58,320 nt of DNA from the NCBI GenBank assembly GCA_003611745.1, contig RAYF01000042.1, positions 1 through 58,320 of the forward strand, read 5' to 3'. The position numbers and the translations under genes are program-made. The notes under the pieces are model-generated. The model made no database searches. It saw only the letters and a list, made by a program, of their open reading frames with translations, and was not told the origin of the DNA. This document shows, piece by piece, positions 42,598 to 51,264 of this stretch (position 1 is its first letter; each line of letters begins with the position of its first letter). Origin of the DNA: a bacterium D16-36. GTDB taxonomy: Bacteria; Bacillota; Clostridia; Lachnospirales; Lachnospiraceae.

Positions 42598-43188
42598 ATG
42601 ATAAGAAGCAGTTTTATTCTTTTCTTTTTTGGGTTTATCATTATCAATTTGTGCGTATGTATTTTAGTTAATTTTGAGTTTAAGAACAAGAAAGTTATAG
42701 CGTTCTTAGGATATATTCTTTCACTGATGGTTATTATTTCATTCTGTTTTTTTCCATTTCCGTTTCAAGACAGCCTGCTGGAGGATATGATACGGCATAA
42801 TGAGGGCCTGACAAATAACTTTGTGCCTTTTAAAACAATTTTTGGCATTATTAAGGGAGCTTTTGAAAACAAAATATATATAATTATTGTTTATCAGATT
42901 ATTGGTAACATTATTTTGTTTATGCCGGCAGGTTTTTCCTTATATTTTTTTGTAGATAAAAAAAGGCGGATGCTCAGATGCCTTATTTGTATTATATTCA
43001 CATCGCTTTCCGTGGAAGCCTTACAGGGTGTATATGGTATTATTTTGTCCATAAACTACAGGTCTGTTGATATTGATGATTTGCTCTTGAATGTTATTGG
43101 CGGAGTGCTTGGTTTCACTGTGGCCTCTTTTGTTTATGACTGTAAGGACACGTTATTTGTCCGGATATTAAGAAATAGAGCCGAGTGA
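42598..43188 (+). CDS. VanZ family protein
   Basis: A 196-residue membrane protein with about five helices. GGGAGGTT precedes ATG 42598. VanZ-like features: NIILFMPAGFSLYF, SLSVEALQGVYG and the conserved RSVDIDDLLLNVIGGVLGF. VanZ proteins are named for low-level teicoplanin resistance but most are of unknown role, possibly in the cell envelope. It is the last gene of the AT-rich island; no other van genes are present. Confidence 0.88.
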   Translation: MIRSSFILFFFGFIIINLCVCILVNFEFKNKKVIAFLGYILSLMVIISFCFFPFPFQDSLLEDMIRHNEGLTNNFVPFKTIFGIIKGAFENKIYIIIVYQIIGNIILFMPAGFSLYFFVDKKRRMLRCLICIIFTSLSVEALQGVYGIILSINYRSVDIDDLLLNVIGGVLGFTVASFVYDCKDTLFVRILRNRAE

Positions 43189-43257
43189 TGTGTAATGCTT
43201 TGCAGGAATTAATAATAAGTTGCCAAAAAGCCTAATTGAAGCTGCCGAAGTAATATC

Positions 43258-43286
43258 TTGAAAAAAATGCCTTATCGTGCTATAAT
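43258..43286 (+). promoter_or_regulatory. Promoter of the pantothenate operon
   Basis: TTGAAA (43258-43263), a 17-base spacer and TATAAT (43281-43286), a near-consensus promoter about 217 bases before the TTG start of the first gene. Confidence 0.8.
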
Positions 43287-43292
43287 GCATTC

Positions 43293-43502
43293 GATTGTGC
43301 AGGGTTTCCTGCAACAAGGATGAGCGGTATTCTTTACAAGAAACTGCATCAGATGATAATGAATTGCCACGAAAAATGTCTGGACAGAATGTTTTAGCTT
43401 TGAGAGGACGGTTTCCGCAGTGTGATGGTGTGTCGTCGGAGCCTGCGCCTTTCTAGAAACAGCAGCCTGCGCCGGATAATAACGGATAAACGGGGTGGTG
43501 AT
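43293..43502 (+). promoter_or_regulatory. About 210-nt leader of the pantothenate operon
   Basis: A long transcribed leader precedes the TTG start at 43503. It includes the hairpin TGCAGGGTTTCCTGCA (about 43297-43312) and a second pairing region GCCTGCGCC repeated at 43440 and 43467. No known riboswitch class is recognised and no terminator lies in it. It may be plain 5' UTR or an undescribed regulatory leader. Confidence 0.35.
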
Positions 43503-44342
43503 TTGATAATTGGAATAATTGGGGCGGGGAAGGTCGGCACTACGCTGGGCGCTTATCTCTGCCAAAACCAGATTGCTGTGTCGGGCTATTACAGCCGGAC
43601 ATTTGAGAGTGCCGTTTCAGCAGCGGATTTTACGGACACAGTAGCATATTATAGTATAGGAGAGCTTGTGGATGCGAGCGATACCCTTTTTATTGCCACT
43701 CCTGATGCGGAGATTGGCAATACATGGGATTGCATTGCCAAATACGGGTTAAAAGATAAAATAGTATGTCATTTTAGCGGTTCGTTGTCATCTTATGTAT
43801 TCTCTGGAATAGAGACAGCCGGGGCAGCCGGTTGTTCCATTCATCCAATGTTTGCTTTCAGCGACAAATTTAATTCCTATAAAAATTTTTCCAAAGCATG
43901 TATCACGGTAGAGGGGCAGGAAAGGGCTGTCGGGATTATGCGGCAGTTATTTGAGAACCTTGGGCACCGGGTTTTTACGGTAAAGCCGGAGGACAAAATG
44001 CGGTATCATGCGGCAGCAGCCCTTGCCAGCAATTATATGGTTGGGCTTTTTCAGGTCAGCCTTGACTTGCTGGCGGCATGCGGTTTTTCAGAGGAAGAAA
44101 GTAGGACGCTGCTTGTGCCTTTAGTACGGAATAATGTTGATTCTATGCTGGAGAAGAGGGCAGAGGAGGTACTGACTGGCCCGGTGGAGAGAGGGGATGC
44201 CGGGACGGTCAGGGAGCATCTGAGGGTGCTTCATGGATTGGATGCGGAGGCGGTTTACCGCAGCATTGGAAAAGAATTGGTGGAGATTGCAAAGCGCAGG
44301 AACCCGGAGAGGGATTATACCGCAATAGAAAGGCTTTTATAG
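43503..44342 (+). CDS. panG: Rossmann-like/DUF2520 protein, probable ketopantoate reductase PanG
   Basis: A 279-residue protein. TTG 43503 follows GGGGTGGTG; the longer upstream frame is leader. The N-terminal Rossmann domain IIGIIGAGKVGTTLGAYL (about 1-150) is followed by the helical DUF2520 domain with AGCSIHPMFAF and DKMRYHAAAALASNYMV. It begins the panB-panC-panD-coaBC cluster, which lacks panE. From memory, PanG ketopantoate reductases of Francisella, Enterococcus and Clostridioides belong to this kind of protein; on that basis it would reduce ketopantoate to pantoate with NADPH. Family membership is clear, the specific activity is inferred from context. Confidence 0.75.
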   Translation: MIIGIIGAGKVGTTLGAYLCQNQIAVSGYYSRTFESAVSAADFTDTVAYYSIGELVDASDTLFIATPDAEIGNTWDCIAKYGLKDKIVCHFSGSLSSYVFSGIETAGAAGCSIHPMFAFSDKFNSYKNFSKACITVEGQERAVGIMRQLFENLGHRVFTVKPEDKMRYHAAAALASNYMVGLFQVSLDLLAACGFSEEESRTLLVPLVRNNVDSMLEKRAEEVLTGPVERGDAGTVREHLRVLHGLDAEAVYRSIGKELVEIAKRRNPERDYTAIERLL

Positions 44343-44383
44343 AAATCTGACCGGGAATGGCAGATATTCGGAAAGGAAAGAAA

Positions 44384-45211
44384 ATGAAAAAGACAGTTGG
44401 TACATTTCAGAATGCAAAAAAGAACGGGGAGAAAGTCACTATGCTGACTGCATATGATTATTCCACGGCAAAGCTGGTAGATGAGGCTGGGATAGATTCT
44501 ATTCTTGTTGGGGATTCGTTGGGGAATGTAATTCTTGGCTATGAGGATACAATTTCTGTTACGATGGAGGATATGATTCATCATGGTGCGGCTGTGGCAA
44601 GAGGCGCAAAGGATGCTTTAATTGTAATTGATATGCCTTTTATGTCTTATCAGGCATCTGTATATGATGCGGTAGTGAATGCCGGGCGGCTGATGAAGGA
44701 AGGCCGTGCCAATGCAGTTAAGCTTGAGGGCGGTGCCAGTGTATGCCCACAGATACGGGCGATTACTGAATCCGGGATTCCGGTAGTAGCCCATCTGGGG
44801 CTGACCCCGCAGTCTGTCAATGCATTTGGAGGATATAAAGTACAGGGAAAGAGTGAGACAGCGGCAGCGAAGCTTTTGGAGGATGCACTGGCTGTTCAGG
44901 AGGCAGGTGCATTTGCTGTTGTTTTAGAATGTGTTCCGGCGAAGTTAGCAGCACTGATTACAGAAAGATTAGACATTACTACAATTGGGATTGGTGCGGG
45001 CAGTGGGTGTGACGGCCAGGTGTTGGTATATCAGGATATGCTTGGAATGTTTACAGATTATGTCCCTAAATTCGTCAAACAGTTTGCACGGGTTGGCGAT
45101 ATCATGAAGCAGGCGTTTGCTGATTATAAGAGAGAAGTATCTGAGGGGACATTTCCGGCTGAGGAGCACAGCTATAAGATAGAAGATGAAGTGATTGAAA
45201 AGTTATATTGA
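44384..45211 (+). CDS. panB: 3-methyl-2-oxobutanoate hydroxymethyltransferase
   Basis: A 275-residue enzyme adding a hydroxymethyl group from methylene-tetrahydrofolate to alpha-ketoisovalerate, the first step to pantoate. ATG 44384 follows GGAAAGGAAAG. Family motifs: [31 protein letters not shown] (metal/substrate), AHLGLTPQS, and VLECVP with the catalytic Glu. The subunit usually forms a decamer. It is 41 bases after the PanG-like gene. Confidence 0.95.
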   Translation: MKKTVGTFQNAKKNGEKVTMLTAYDYSTAKLVDEAGIDSILVGDSLGNVILGYEDTISVTMEDMIHHGAAVARGAKDALIVIDMPFMSYQASVYDAVVNAGRLMKEGRANAVKLEGGASVCPQIRAITESGIPVVAHLGLTPQSVNAFGGYKVQGKSETAAAKLLEDALAVQEAGAFAVVLECVPAKLAALITERLDITTIGIGAGSGCDGQVLVYQDMLGMFTDYVPKFVKQFARVGDIMKQAFADYKREVSEGTFPAEEHSYKIEDEVIEKLY

Positions 45212-45278
45212 GCGCCGGGGGAATCTGCTGCCCAGTATAATATGATGGGCACAGAACGGCAAGTCAAGGGGGAGTTAT

Positions 45279-46133
45279 ATGAAAATAGTAGAAACGATTC
45301 AGGAAGTAAGGGACCAGGTAAAGGAATGGAGAAAGCAGGGGCTTACCGTGGGGCTGGTTCCGACCATGGGATATCTTCATGAAGGCCATAAGAGCCTGAT
45401 TGACTGTGCCGTGGCAGAAAATGACAGGGTGGTTGTCAGTGTGTTTGTAAATCCGATGCAGTTTGGCCCCAAGGAGGATCTTGCGAGTTACCCAAGGGAT
45501 CTGGACAGGGATGCTGCAGTTTGTGAGAGCGCGGGGGCGGCATTGGTTTTCCATCCGGAACCATCTGAAATGTACCATGATGATTTTTCTTCCTTTGTGG
45601 ATATGAGTACGCTGACAGGCGGCCTTTGTGGAAAGACGCGCCCAATTCATTTCCGGGGGGTATGTACGGTAGTATCTAAATTATTTAATATTGTCGTGCC
45701 GGACAAAGCATATTTTGGACAGAAGGATGCACAGCAGCTTGCGGTAATCCGCCATATGGTGAGCGATTTAAATTTTGGTATTGAGATTGTGGGATGCCCG
45801 ATTGTACGCGAAGAGGATGGTTTGGCAAAGAGCTCGCGCAATACATACTTGAGTGAGGAGGAGCGCAGGGCGGCCCTGATTTTAAGCCAGTCCTTGAAAA
45901 AAGGCAAGGCTCTGCTGGAGACAGGGGAGACGGACGCAGCTAAGCTTCGCGCAGTAATTGCCAACACGCTTGCCACGGAGCCGCTGGCGAAGGTTGATTA
46001 TGTAGAGGTGGTAGGTTGGGATACGCTGGAGCCGGTAGAATCTATAAACGGCCCTATACTTACGGCAATTGCAGTTTATATTGGCAAAACAAGGCTGATT
46101 GATAATTTTATCTGGCAGAAAGAAACGAGGTAG
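45279..46133 (+). CDS. panC: Pantothenate synthetase
   Basis: A 284-residue ATP-dependent ligase joining pantoate and beta-alanine. Nucleotidyltransferase motifs: [15 protein letters not shown] (HxGH) and the KSSRN loop in [29 protein letters not shown] is also typical. GGGGGAG precedes ATG 45279. It is 5 bases from panD. Confidence 0.95.
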   Translation: MKIVETIQEVRDQVKEWRKQGLTVGLVPTMGYLHEGHKSLIDCAVAENDRVVVSVFVNPMQFGPKEDLASYPRDLDRDAAVCESAGAALVFHPEPSEMYHDDFSSFVDMSTLTGGLCGKTRPIHFRGVCTVVSKLFNIVVPDKAYFGQKDAQQLAVIRHMVSDLNFGIEIVGCPIVREEDGLAKSSRNTYLSEEERRAALILSQSLKKGKALLETGETDAAKLRAVIANTLATEPLAKVDYVEVVGWDTLEPVESINGPILTAIAVYIGKTRLIDNFIWQKETR

Positions 46134-46138
46134 GGACA

Positions 46139-46534
46139 ATGACAGTGACGATGTTAAAAGGGAAAATCCATCGGGCAGTGGTACAGCAGGCATCTCTCGA
46201 TTATGTGGGCAGCATCACAGTAGATCCGGAGCTTATGGAGGCGGCGGGCATTTACGAATATGAAAAGGTACAGATTGTTGACGTGGAAAATGGCAGCCGT
46301 TTTGAGACCTATACGATTGCCGGAGAAGCAGGGAGCGGGATGATCTGCCTGAATGGCGCTGCAGCGCGGATGGTACAGGTAAAGGACCATATTATAATTA
46401 TGGCTTATTGTGAAATGCTGCCGGAGGAAGCCAAAGGACATAAGCCTTATGTCGTATTTGTAGATGAAGATAATAAAATTAGCAGCGTGGCACGTTATGA
46501 AAAACATGGGCAGCTGTCGCAGGATATGAAATAG
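46139..46534 (+). CDS. panD: Aspartate 1-decarboxylase proenzyme
   Basis: A 131-residue pyruvoyl enzyme making beta-alanine from aspartate. The self-cleavage site Gly24-Ser25 is in YVGSITVD, exactly where expected if ATG 46139 is the start. MLKGKIHRA and NGAAARMVQ complete the signature. Provides beta-alanine for PanC, encoded just upstream. Confidence 0.95.
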   Translation: MTVTMLKGKIHRAVVQQASLDYVGSITVDPELMEAAGIYEYEKVQIVDVENGSRFETYTIAGEAGSGMICLNGAAARMVQVKDHIIIMAYCEMLPEEAKGHKPYVVFVDEDNKISSVARYEKHGQLSQDMK

Positions 46535-46640
46535 GCGGTGAGTTTTCAACTTTGGGAAAGTTCCCGCTGTGCAGTGAAATATCAGGGTGGTTAAATATTT
46601 GAAAATTTCTATGTACGGCGGCCTTGGATGGAGAAAGGAA

Positions 46641-47843
46641 ATGGGGATTATGTTTCAGGGAAAGACAGTGGTATTGGCGGTGTCAGGGAGCATTGCGGCC
46701 TATAAGATAGCAAATCTGGCAAGCATGCTGTCGAAGCATCATGCAGACATCCATGTACTTATGACAAAGAATGCAACACAGTTTATCAATCCTATCACTT
46801 TTGAGACTTTGACGGGAAATAAATGCCTCATTGATACATTTGACAGGAACTTTCAATATAGCGTGGAGCATGTTGCATTGGCAAAGAGGGCGGATGTTGT
46901 TCTGGCTGCGCCGGCATCTGCTAACGTGATAGGAAAAATTGCAAATGGGATAGCAGATGACATGCTGACGACTACAATTATGGCATGTCCCTGCCCGAAG
47001 ATTATTTCGCCGGCCATGAATACAAATATGTATGAAAATTCTATCGTGCAGGAAAATCTTGAAAAGCTTAAAAGGCATGGTTATACAGTAATTGAGCCGG
47101 AAGTAGGGCTGCTTGCGTGCAAGGATGTGGGCGCCGGGAAGCTTCCTGCGGAAGATGTACTCTTGGATTATATACGCCGGGAAATTCATTTTCCAAAAGA
47201 TTTGGCGGGAAAAAAGGTTTTGGTGACTGCCGGGCCTACGGTGGAAGCGATAGACCCAGTCCGTTACATTTCCAACCATTCTACCGGAAAAATGGGCTAT
47301 GCTATCGCCAAAACTGCGATGGAGCGCGGCGCTGACGTCACATTAATATCAGGGCCTGTGAATCTGCCGGCGCCTTTGTTTGTGAAAATGGTGCCTGTCC
47401 AGAGTGCGGAGGACATGTTTCGGGCGGTTGCTGCAGTTTCCGATGGGCAGGACATTATTATTAAAGCGGCAGCGGTTGCCGATTATACGCCGGAGACGGT
47501 AGCGGAGGAAAAAATAAAAAAGGCGGATGGCAGCAGCAGTATCGCTTTGAAGCGGACAAGGGATATTTTGCAGTATCTGGGGGAACATAAAAGGCCGTCC
47601 CAGATTTTGTGCGGATTTTCTATGGAAACAGAAAACCTGATAGAAAATTCCAAAAAGAAATTGCTAAAAAAGAATCTTGATATGATTGCAGCCAACAGCC
47701 TCAAGGTGACAGGCGCAGGTTTTGGCGTCGATACCAATGTTATCACCCTGATAAAGCAGGATGGCATCAGAGAGCTTCCCCTGATGAGCAAAGGGGAAGC
47801 TGCGGCTGCTATTTTAGATGAAATAATGAAGTCGTTTATTTAA
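46641..47843 (+). CDS. coaBC: Bifunctional phosphopantothenoylcysteine decarboxylase / phosphopantothenate-cysteine ligase
   Basis: A 400-residue fusion. CoaC half (about 1-185): VSGSIAAYK flavin site, PAMNTNMYENS, and LLACKDVGAGKLP with the active Cys. CoaB half (about 190-400): VLVTAGPTVEAIDPVRYISN with STGKMG, and AVADYTP. It converts 4-phosphopantothenate to 4-phosphopantetheine, continuing directly from the panBCD products to coenzyme A. Start ATG 46641 is preceded by GGAGAAAGG; ATG 46650 is also possible. Confidence 0.94.
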   Translation: MGIMFQGKTVVLAVSGSIAAYKIANLASMLSKHHADIHVLMTKNATQFINPITFETLTGNKCLIDTFDRNFQYSVEHVALAKRADVVLAAPASANVIGKIANGIADDMLTTTIMACPCPKIISPAMNTNMYENSIVQENLEKLKRHGYTVIEPEVGLLACKDVGAGKLPAEDVLLDYIRREIHFPKDLAGKKVLVTAGPTVEAIDPVRYISNHSTGKMGYAIAKTAMERGADVTLISGPVNLPAPLFVKMVPVQSAEDMFRAVAAVSDGQDIIIKAAAVADYTPETVAEEKIKKADGSSSIALKRTRDILQYLGEHKRPSQILCGFSMETENLIENSKKKLLKKNLDMIAANSLKVTGAGFGVDTNVITLIKQDGIRELPLMSKGEAAAAILDEIMKSFI

Positions 47844-47847
47844 TAGG

Positions 47848-47986
47848 AAAATTCTTGTTATGCCACAAGCGAAGCCTGTGCCCCTTTTTATTTTTTAGGA
47901 AACTGCTCGTTGTGTGGTGGTCGCCAACAAGAATTTTCGTAGAAAATTCTTGCTAGGGCACAAGCGAAGTCTGTGCCCTTTTTTTA
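47848..47986. repeat. Duplicated terminator cassette after coaBC
   Basis: 47848-47892 holds one hairpin (GCCACAAGCGAAGCCTGTGCC with a T-rich tail). 47897-47986 repeats it in fuller form: AGGAAACTGCTCGTTGTGTG, then CAAGAATTTTCGTAGAAAATTCTTG, then GGGCACAAGCGAAGTCTGTG with CCC and T7. The same 87-90 bp cassette recurs at 55960-56046. It is a terminator for coaBC and lies at the convergent truA end. Confidence 0.85.
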
Positions 47987-48727
47987 ATAAAAAACTTTCA
48001 CAAGATACAGGCCCTGCGGCTGCGCTGTAAAACCGGCAGCGGTGCGGTCTTTTGCCTGAAGGATTGCCGTAATGTCTTCAGGCCTTCTTTTTTTCAGGCC
48101 GATTTCTAAGAGGGTGCCAACAAGAATCCGTATCATATGGTAAAGAAAGCCATTTCCCAAAAAGTCAATAGTCAGAATTCCAGCCTCCATTTTGATATGG
48201 ATGGAATCAATACGGCGGATGGTCGATTTTTTCATGTGCTTATTGTCGCAGAAGCTTTTGAAGTCATGTTCCCCAAGAAGGAGAGATGCTGCGGCCTTTA
48301 TATCCTTTATACTGAGATTTTCGGGAAAATGCGTTCTATATTGTCTTGTAAAGACATCCTGTACGGTGTTCGTATCAATAATATAGCGGTAGTGTTTCTT
48401 TGCCGTATTCAGTCTGGCATGAAAACGTGAGCTTGCTTCTGTCAATGATAAAACGCGTATGTCTGGCGGCAGATATTCGTTCAGGTAATCCTGAATCTGT
48501 TTTTCACTTAGAGATGTGCCGCATTTAAAATTGGCAATCTGGGCGAGCGCATGTACGCCTGCGTCTGTTCTGCCGGAGCCGTGTATCTCTGTCTCTGTTC
48601 CAGTCATTTTGAGCAGGATGTTTTCCAGCCTGCCCTGGATGGTATTTTTAGTATTTCCCTGCTTCTGCCATCCGCTGTAGCGGGTTCCGTCATATTGCAG
48701 GGTCATTCGGTAGTTTTTCATTTTCAT
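47984..48727 (-). CDS. truA: tRNA pseudouridine(38-40) synthase
   Basis: A 247-residue enzyme that isomerises uridines 38-40 in the anticodon arm. The catalytic Asp is in GSGRTDAGVHA; LQYDGTRYSGWQ starts the domain and FLYHMIRILVGTLLEIG marks the C-terminal part. The ATG at 48727 is preceded by AAAGG; in-frame ATGs at 48745 and 48721 are possible. Its stop lies at the end of the T-run of the terminator cassette. Confidence 0.94.
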   Translation of the reverse strand: MKMKNYRMTLQYDGTRYSGWQKQGNTKNTIQGRLENILLKMTGTETEIHGSGRTDAGVHALAQIANFKCGTSLSEKQIQDYLNEYLPPDIRVLSLTEASSRFHARLNTAKKHYRYIIDTNTVQDVFTRQYRTHFPENLSIKDIKAAASLLLGEHDFKSFCDNKHMKKSTIRRIDSIHIKMEAGILTIDFLGNGFLYHMIRILVGTLLEIGLKKRRPEDITAILQAKDRTAAGFTAQPQGLYLVKVFY

Positions 48728-49009
48728 AGGAAGACTGCCTTTCATTATAACCGCCGTTATGGCGGCTATGTTCTTTTATGTACAAATCAAAAATCTATTA
48801 GTTCAGGGGATAATTGTATTTGATTTATTTCTGTCTGTCAAGTTCCGTGTTTGCGATTAGATTCAAAATCATTCTGCTTCAGAGGGAATCGTAGGTGGGG
48901 ATAAAAGAAACAATGATGTAAAACGTAGCGATAGAAATGTTGTGATATTAAGTAGGAGGCAGCTGAGAGATGAGGATTATTATAAATCAAGGAAAAAGGA
49001 GGAGTGTTT

Positions 49010-50464
49010 ATGAGAGGGAGAGGAAGGGATAATGGAAGACACAAGCGGGTGTTTGGAATTGCGGCGGCTGCGGTTGTGGTAATGCTTGTGGCAGGTATTT
49101 TGGGTATTTTGTTCAACTGCGGTAAAAGTACGATGCACTTGCGCGAGAAAAATGCAGCAGAGGACAAAGAAATTGTAAATAAGGAGACAGGTGATAAGAA
49201 AGGGGGGGATAATAATGCTGACAGTGAGGTAAAGAAGCAGGGGGATTATCAGGTAAAACGCCTGCAGAATGTTGATTATCCTGAGGAAACAGAGTTGATG
49301 CAGGGGAAGAACCGGGAACCGGACAGTGCTTTTTTAAAGAATTTACTGCCATTTTACAAGCAGACGATGCTTGACACGCTGTTGGATGATAAAAAGCAGA
49401 ATATGGCATATTCCCCGATTAATCTTTATCTCTGCATGGCGATACTGTCAGAAATGACAGATGGGCAGACGAGGCAGCAGCTCTTTGATGCACTTGGACA
49501 GGATTCACCTGCAGATGTGCGGAAACAGAGCCAGAGAATCTGGAATAGTATTTATTCCGGAAGCAGGATTTCAAAATGTATTCTGGCGGATTCTGTCTGG
49601 TTAAGGGATGATATTCCATATGACAAAGATGTATTAAAGATTCTGGCAGATAATTATTATACATCTGTGTATCAGGGGGAGATGGGGACAAAATCTATGG
49701 ACCAGGAGGTTCAAAAGTGGGTAAACCGTATGACAGGGAATCTTTTGGAGGAGCAGGTAGGAAAGCTGCAGACGCATAAAGACACGATACTTATGTTGCT
49801 GTCCACGGTGGATTTTTATGACCAGTGGGTAGATAGATTTCCGGAGGAGAATACAAAGCAGGGAGTATTTTACAATGAAGATGGAGAAAAAGCGGCTTGT
49901 GATTTTATGAAGAGGGTGCAAAATTCTTCTATATATAAGGAAAAACACTTTTCGTCAATTTCGCTCTACTTTGAAAGCGGAAGGAGCATGAATATTTTTC
50001 TGCCGGAGGAGGGCGTATCAGTTGAGGAAATGCTGCAAAAGGATATGAAAAAGATTCTTGGCATTAGTTCAGGTGCAGATAGGGAGGAGGCAGAATATGG
50101 CGAAATTACGCTGCAGCTTCCAAAGTTCCAGATTACTACGGAGGAATTAGACCTCATCCCTGTCATGAAAAAATTGGGGATAAAAGATTTATTTCTTCCG
50201 GAGAGGGGGGATTTCAGTAAAATTCTGGGGCAGGATAGTGGCAGCCATCTTGTGTATGTGGATAAGGCAGAGCAGGCGACAAAGGTGGCAGTGGATGAAA
50301 ACGGATGCTCTGTAGCTTCTTATACTGTAGTGGAGATGCGTGACGGTGCAGGGATGCCTGATAAAAAGTATCAGTTTAACTGTAACCGGCCATTTGTCTT
50401 TATTATTAATAATAAAATAGATGGAACTCCAATCTTTGCCGGGGTGGTGCGCAATATGGGCTGA
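49010..50464 (+). CDS. Membrane-anchored serpin (serine protease inhibitor family)
   Basis: A 484-residue protein. ATG 49010 follows AAGGAGG. A basic start is followed by one hydrophobic segment (about 12-38), then a charged linker (about 40-100) and a serpin domain (about 110-484). Serpin features: NMAYSPINLYLCMAILSEMTDGQ and, near the end, VDKAEQATKVAVDENGCSVASY, the breach/hinge region, then CNRPFVFIINNK. The hinge reads ENGCSVASY rather than the EExGTEAAA of strong inhibitors, so inhibition is plausible but not assured. Gut Firmicutes and bifidobacteria use exported serpins against host or bacterial proteases. It is transcribed alone. Confidence 0.9.
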   Translation: MRGRGRDNGRHKRVFGIAAAAVVVMLVAGILGILFNCGKSTMHLREKNAAEDKEIVNKETGDKKGGDNNADSEVKKQGDYQVKRLQNVDYPEETELMQGKNREPDSAFLKNLLPFYKQTMLDTLLDDKKQNMAYSPINLYLCMAILSEMTDGQTRQQLFDALGQDSPADVRKQSQRIWNSIYSGSRISKCILADSVWLRDDIPYDKDVLKILADNYYTSVYQGEMGTKSMDQEVQKWVNRMTGNLLEEQVGKLQTHKDTILMLLSTVDFYDQWVDRFPEENTKQGVFYNEDGEKAACDFMKRVQNSSIYKEKHFSSISLYFESGRSMNIFLPEEGVSVEEMLQKDMKKILGISSGADREEAEYGEITLQLPKFQITTEELDLIPVMKKLGIKDLFLPERGDFSKILGQDSGSHLVYVDKAEQATKVAVDENGCSVASYTVVEMRDGAGMPDKKYQFNCNRPFVFIINNKIDGTPIFAGVVRNMG

Positions 50465-50505
50465 TGCTGCAGTTTTATTTTTTAAATGCCGTTACCGTTC
50501 TTGAA

Positions 50506-50560
50506 ACTGTAATAATTACTGTAATAAGATTGTAAGAAGGGCATGCTACAATAGAGGTAT
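50506..50560 (+). promoter_or_regulatory. Candidate promoter and direct-repeat operator of the second ABC module
   Basis: ACTGTAATA occurs at 50506-50514 and 50518-50526, a 12-base step, followed by the related GATTGTAAG (50528-50536). Spaced direct repeats are usual for OmpR-family regulators. A -10-like TACAAT lies near 50548-50553. Autoregulation by the regulator encoded at 53815 is inferred. Confidence 0.45.
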
Positions 50561-50583
50561 CAAAATATGAGGGGGATACAGAT

Positions 50584-51264
50584 ATGAGCATACTGAAATC
50601 TGACAATCTATGCAAAACATATGGCTCCGGGGAAAATGAGGTAAAGGCGCTGGACCATGTTTCAATCAGCATTGAGGAGGGCAGTTTTATTTCAATTATA
50701 GGCACTTCGGGAAGCGGCAAGTCAACCCTGCTAAATATGCTTGGCGGGTTAGACCGGCCGGATTCCGGGACGGTTACTGTGGCAGGGAAAGAGATATTTT
50801 CCATGAGTGATGAGCAGCTGACGGTTTATCGGCGCAGAAATATTGGTTTTGTATTTCAGAATTATAATCTGGTGCCAATCCTTAATGTGTACGAAAATAT
50901 TGTACTGCCAATAGAATTAGACGGTTCGGAGGTAGATAAAAAATTTGTGAAGGATATTATCGGCACGCTGGGGATAGAAAAAAAGTTGACTTCCATGCCA
51001 AACCAGCTTTCCGGAGGGCAGCAGCAGAGGGTAGCGATTGCGCGTGCCCTGGCATCGAAGCCTGCGATTATTCTTGCAGATGAACCGACGGGAAATCTCG
51101 ACAGCCGGACCAGCATGGATGTCCTGTCGCTGCTAAAGGTTACAAGCCGTGAATTTGACCAGACTATTGCGATGATTACCCACAATGAGGAGATTGCTTT
51201 AATGGCGGATGGGATGATTCATATTGAGGACGGCAGGGTAAAGGCAGGTGATCCGGTATGCTAG
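50584..51264 (+). CDS. ABC transporter ATP-binding protein (MacB/LolD type)
   Basis: A 226-residue ATPase: Walker A GTSGSGKST, Q-loop FQNYNLVPILNVYEN, signature LSGGQQQRVAIARALA, Walker B IILADEPTGNLD, H-loop ITHNEEIA. GAGGGG lies upstream of ATG 50584. It overlaps the permease gene by 7 bp. It is clearly the same class as the ATPase at 25212 but distinct in sequence, so the window has two separate modules rather than a recent duplication. Confidence 0.93.
   Translation: MSILKSDNLCKTYGSGENEVKALDHVSISIEEGSFISIIGTSGSGKSTLLNMLGGLDRPDSGTVTVAGKEIFSMSDEQLTVYRRRNIGFVFQNYNLVPILNVYENIVLPIELDGSEVDKKFVKDIIGTLGIEKKLTSMPNQLSGGQQQRVAIARALASKPAIILADEPTGNLDSRTSMDVLSLLKVTSREFDQTIAMITHNEEIALMADGMIHIEDGRVKAGDPVC

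Noticed and set aside
43293-43502. A known riboswitch in the pantothenate operon leader
   Set aside because: No conserved core of any riboswitch class that I know is visible; kept only as an unclassified leader.
46683-47279. A 198-codon antisense frame opposite coaBC
   Set aside because: coaBC motifs on the plus strand are unmistakable; the antisense frame has no recognisable features.
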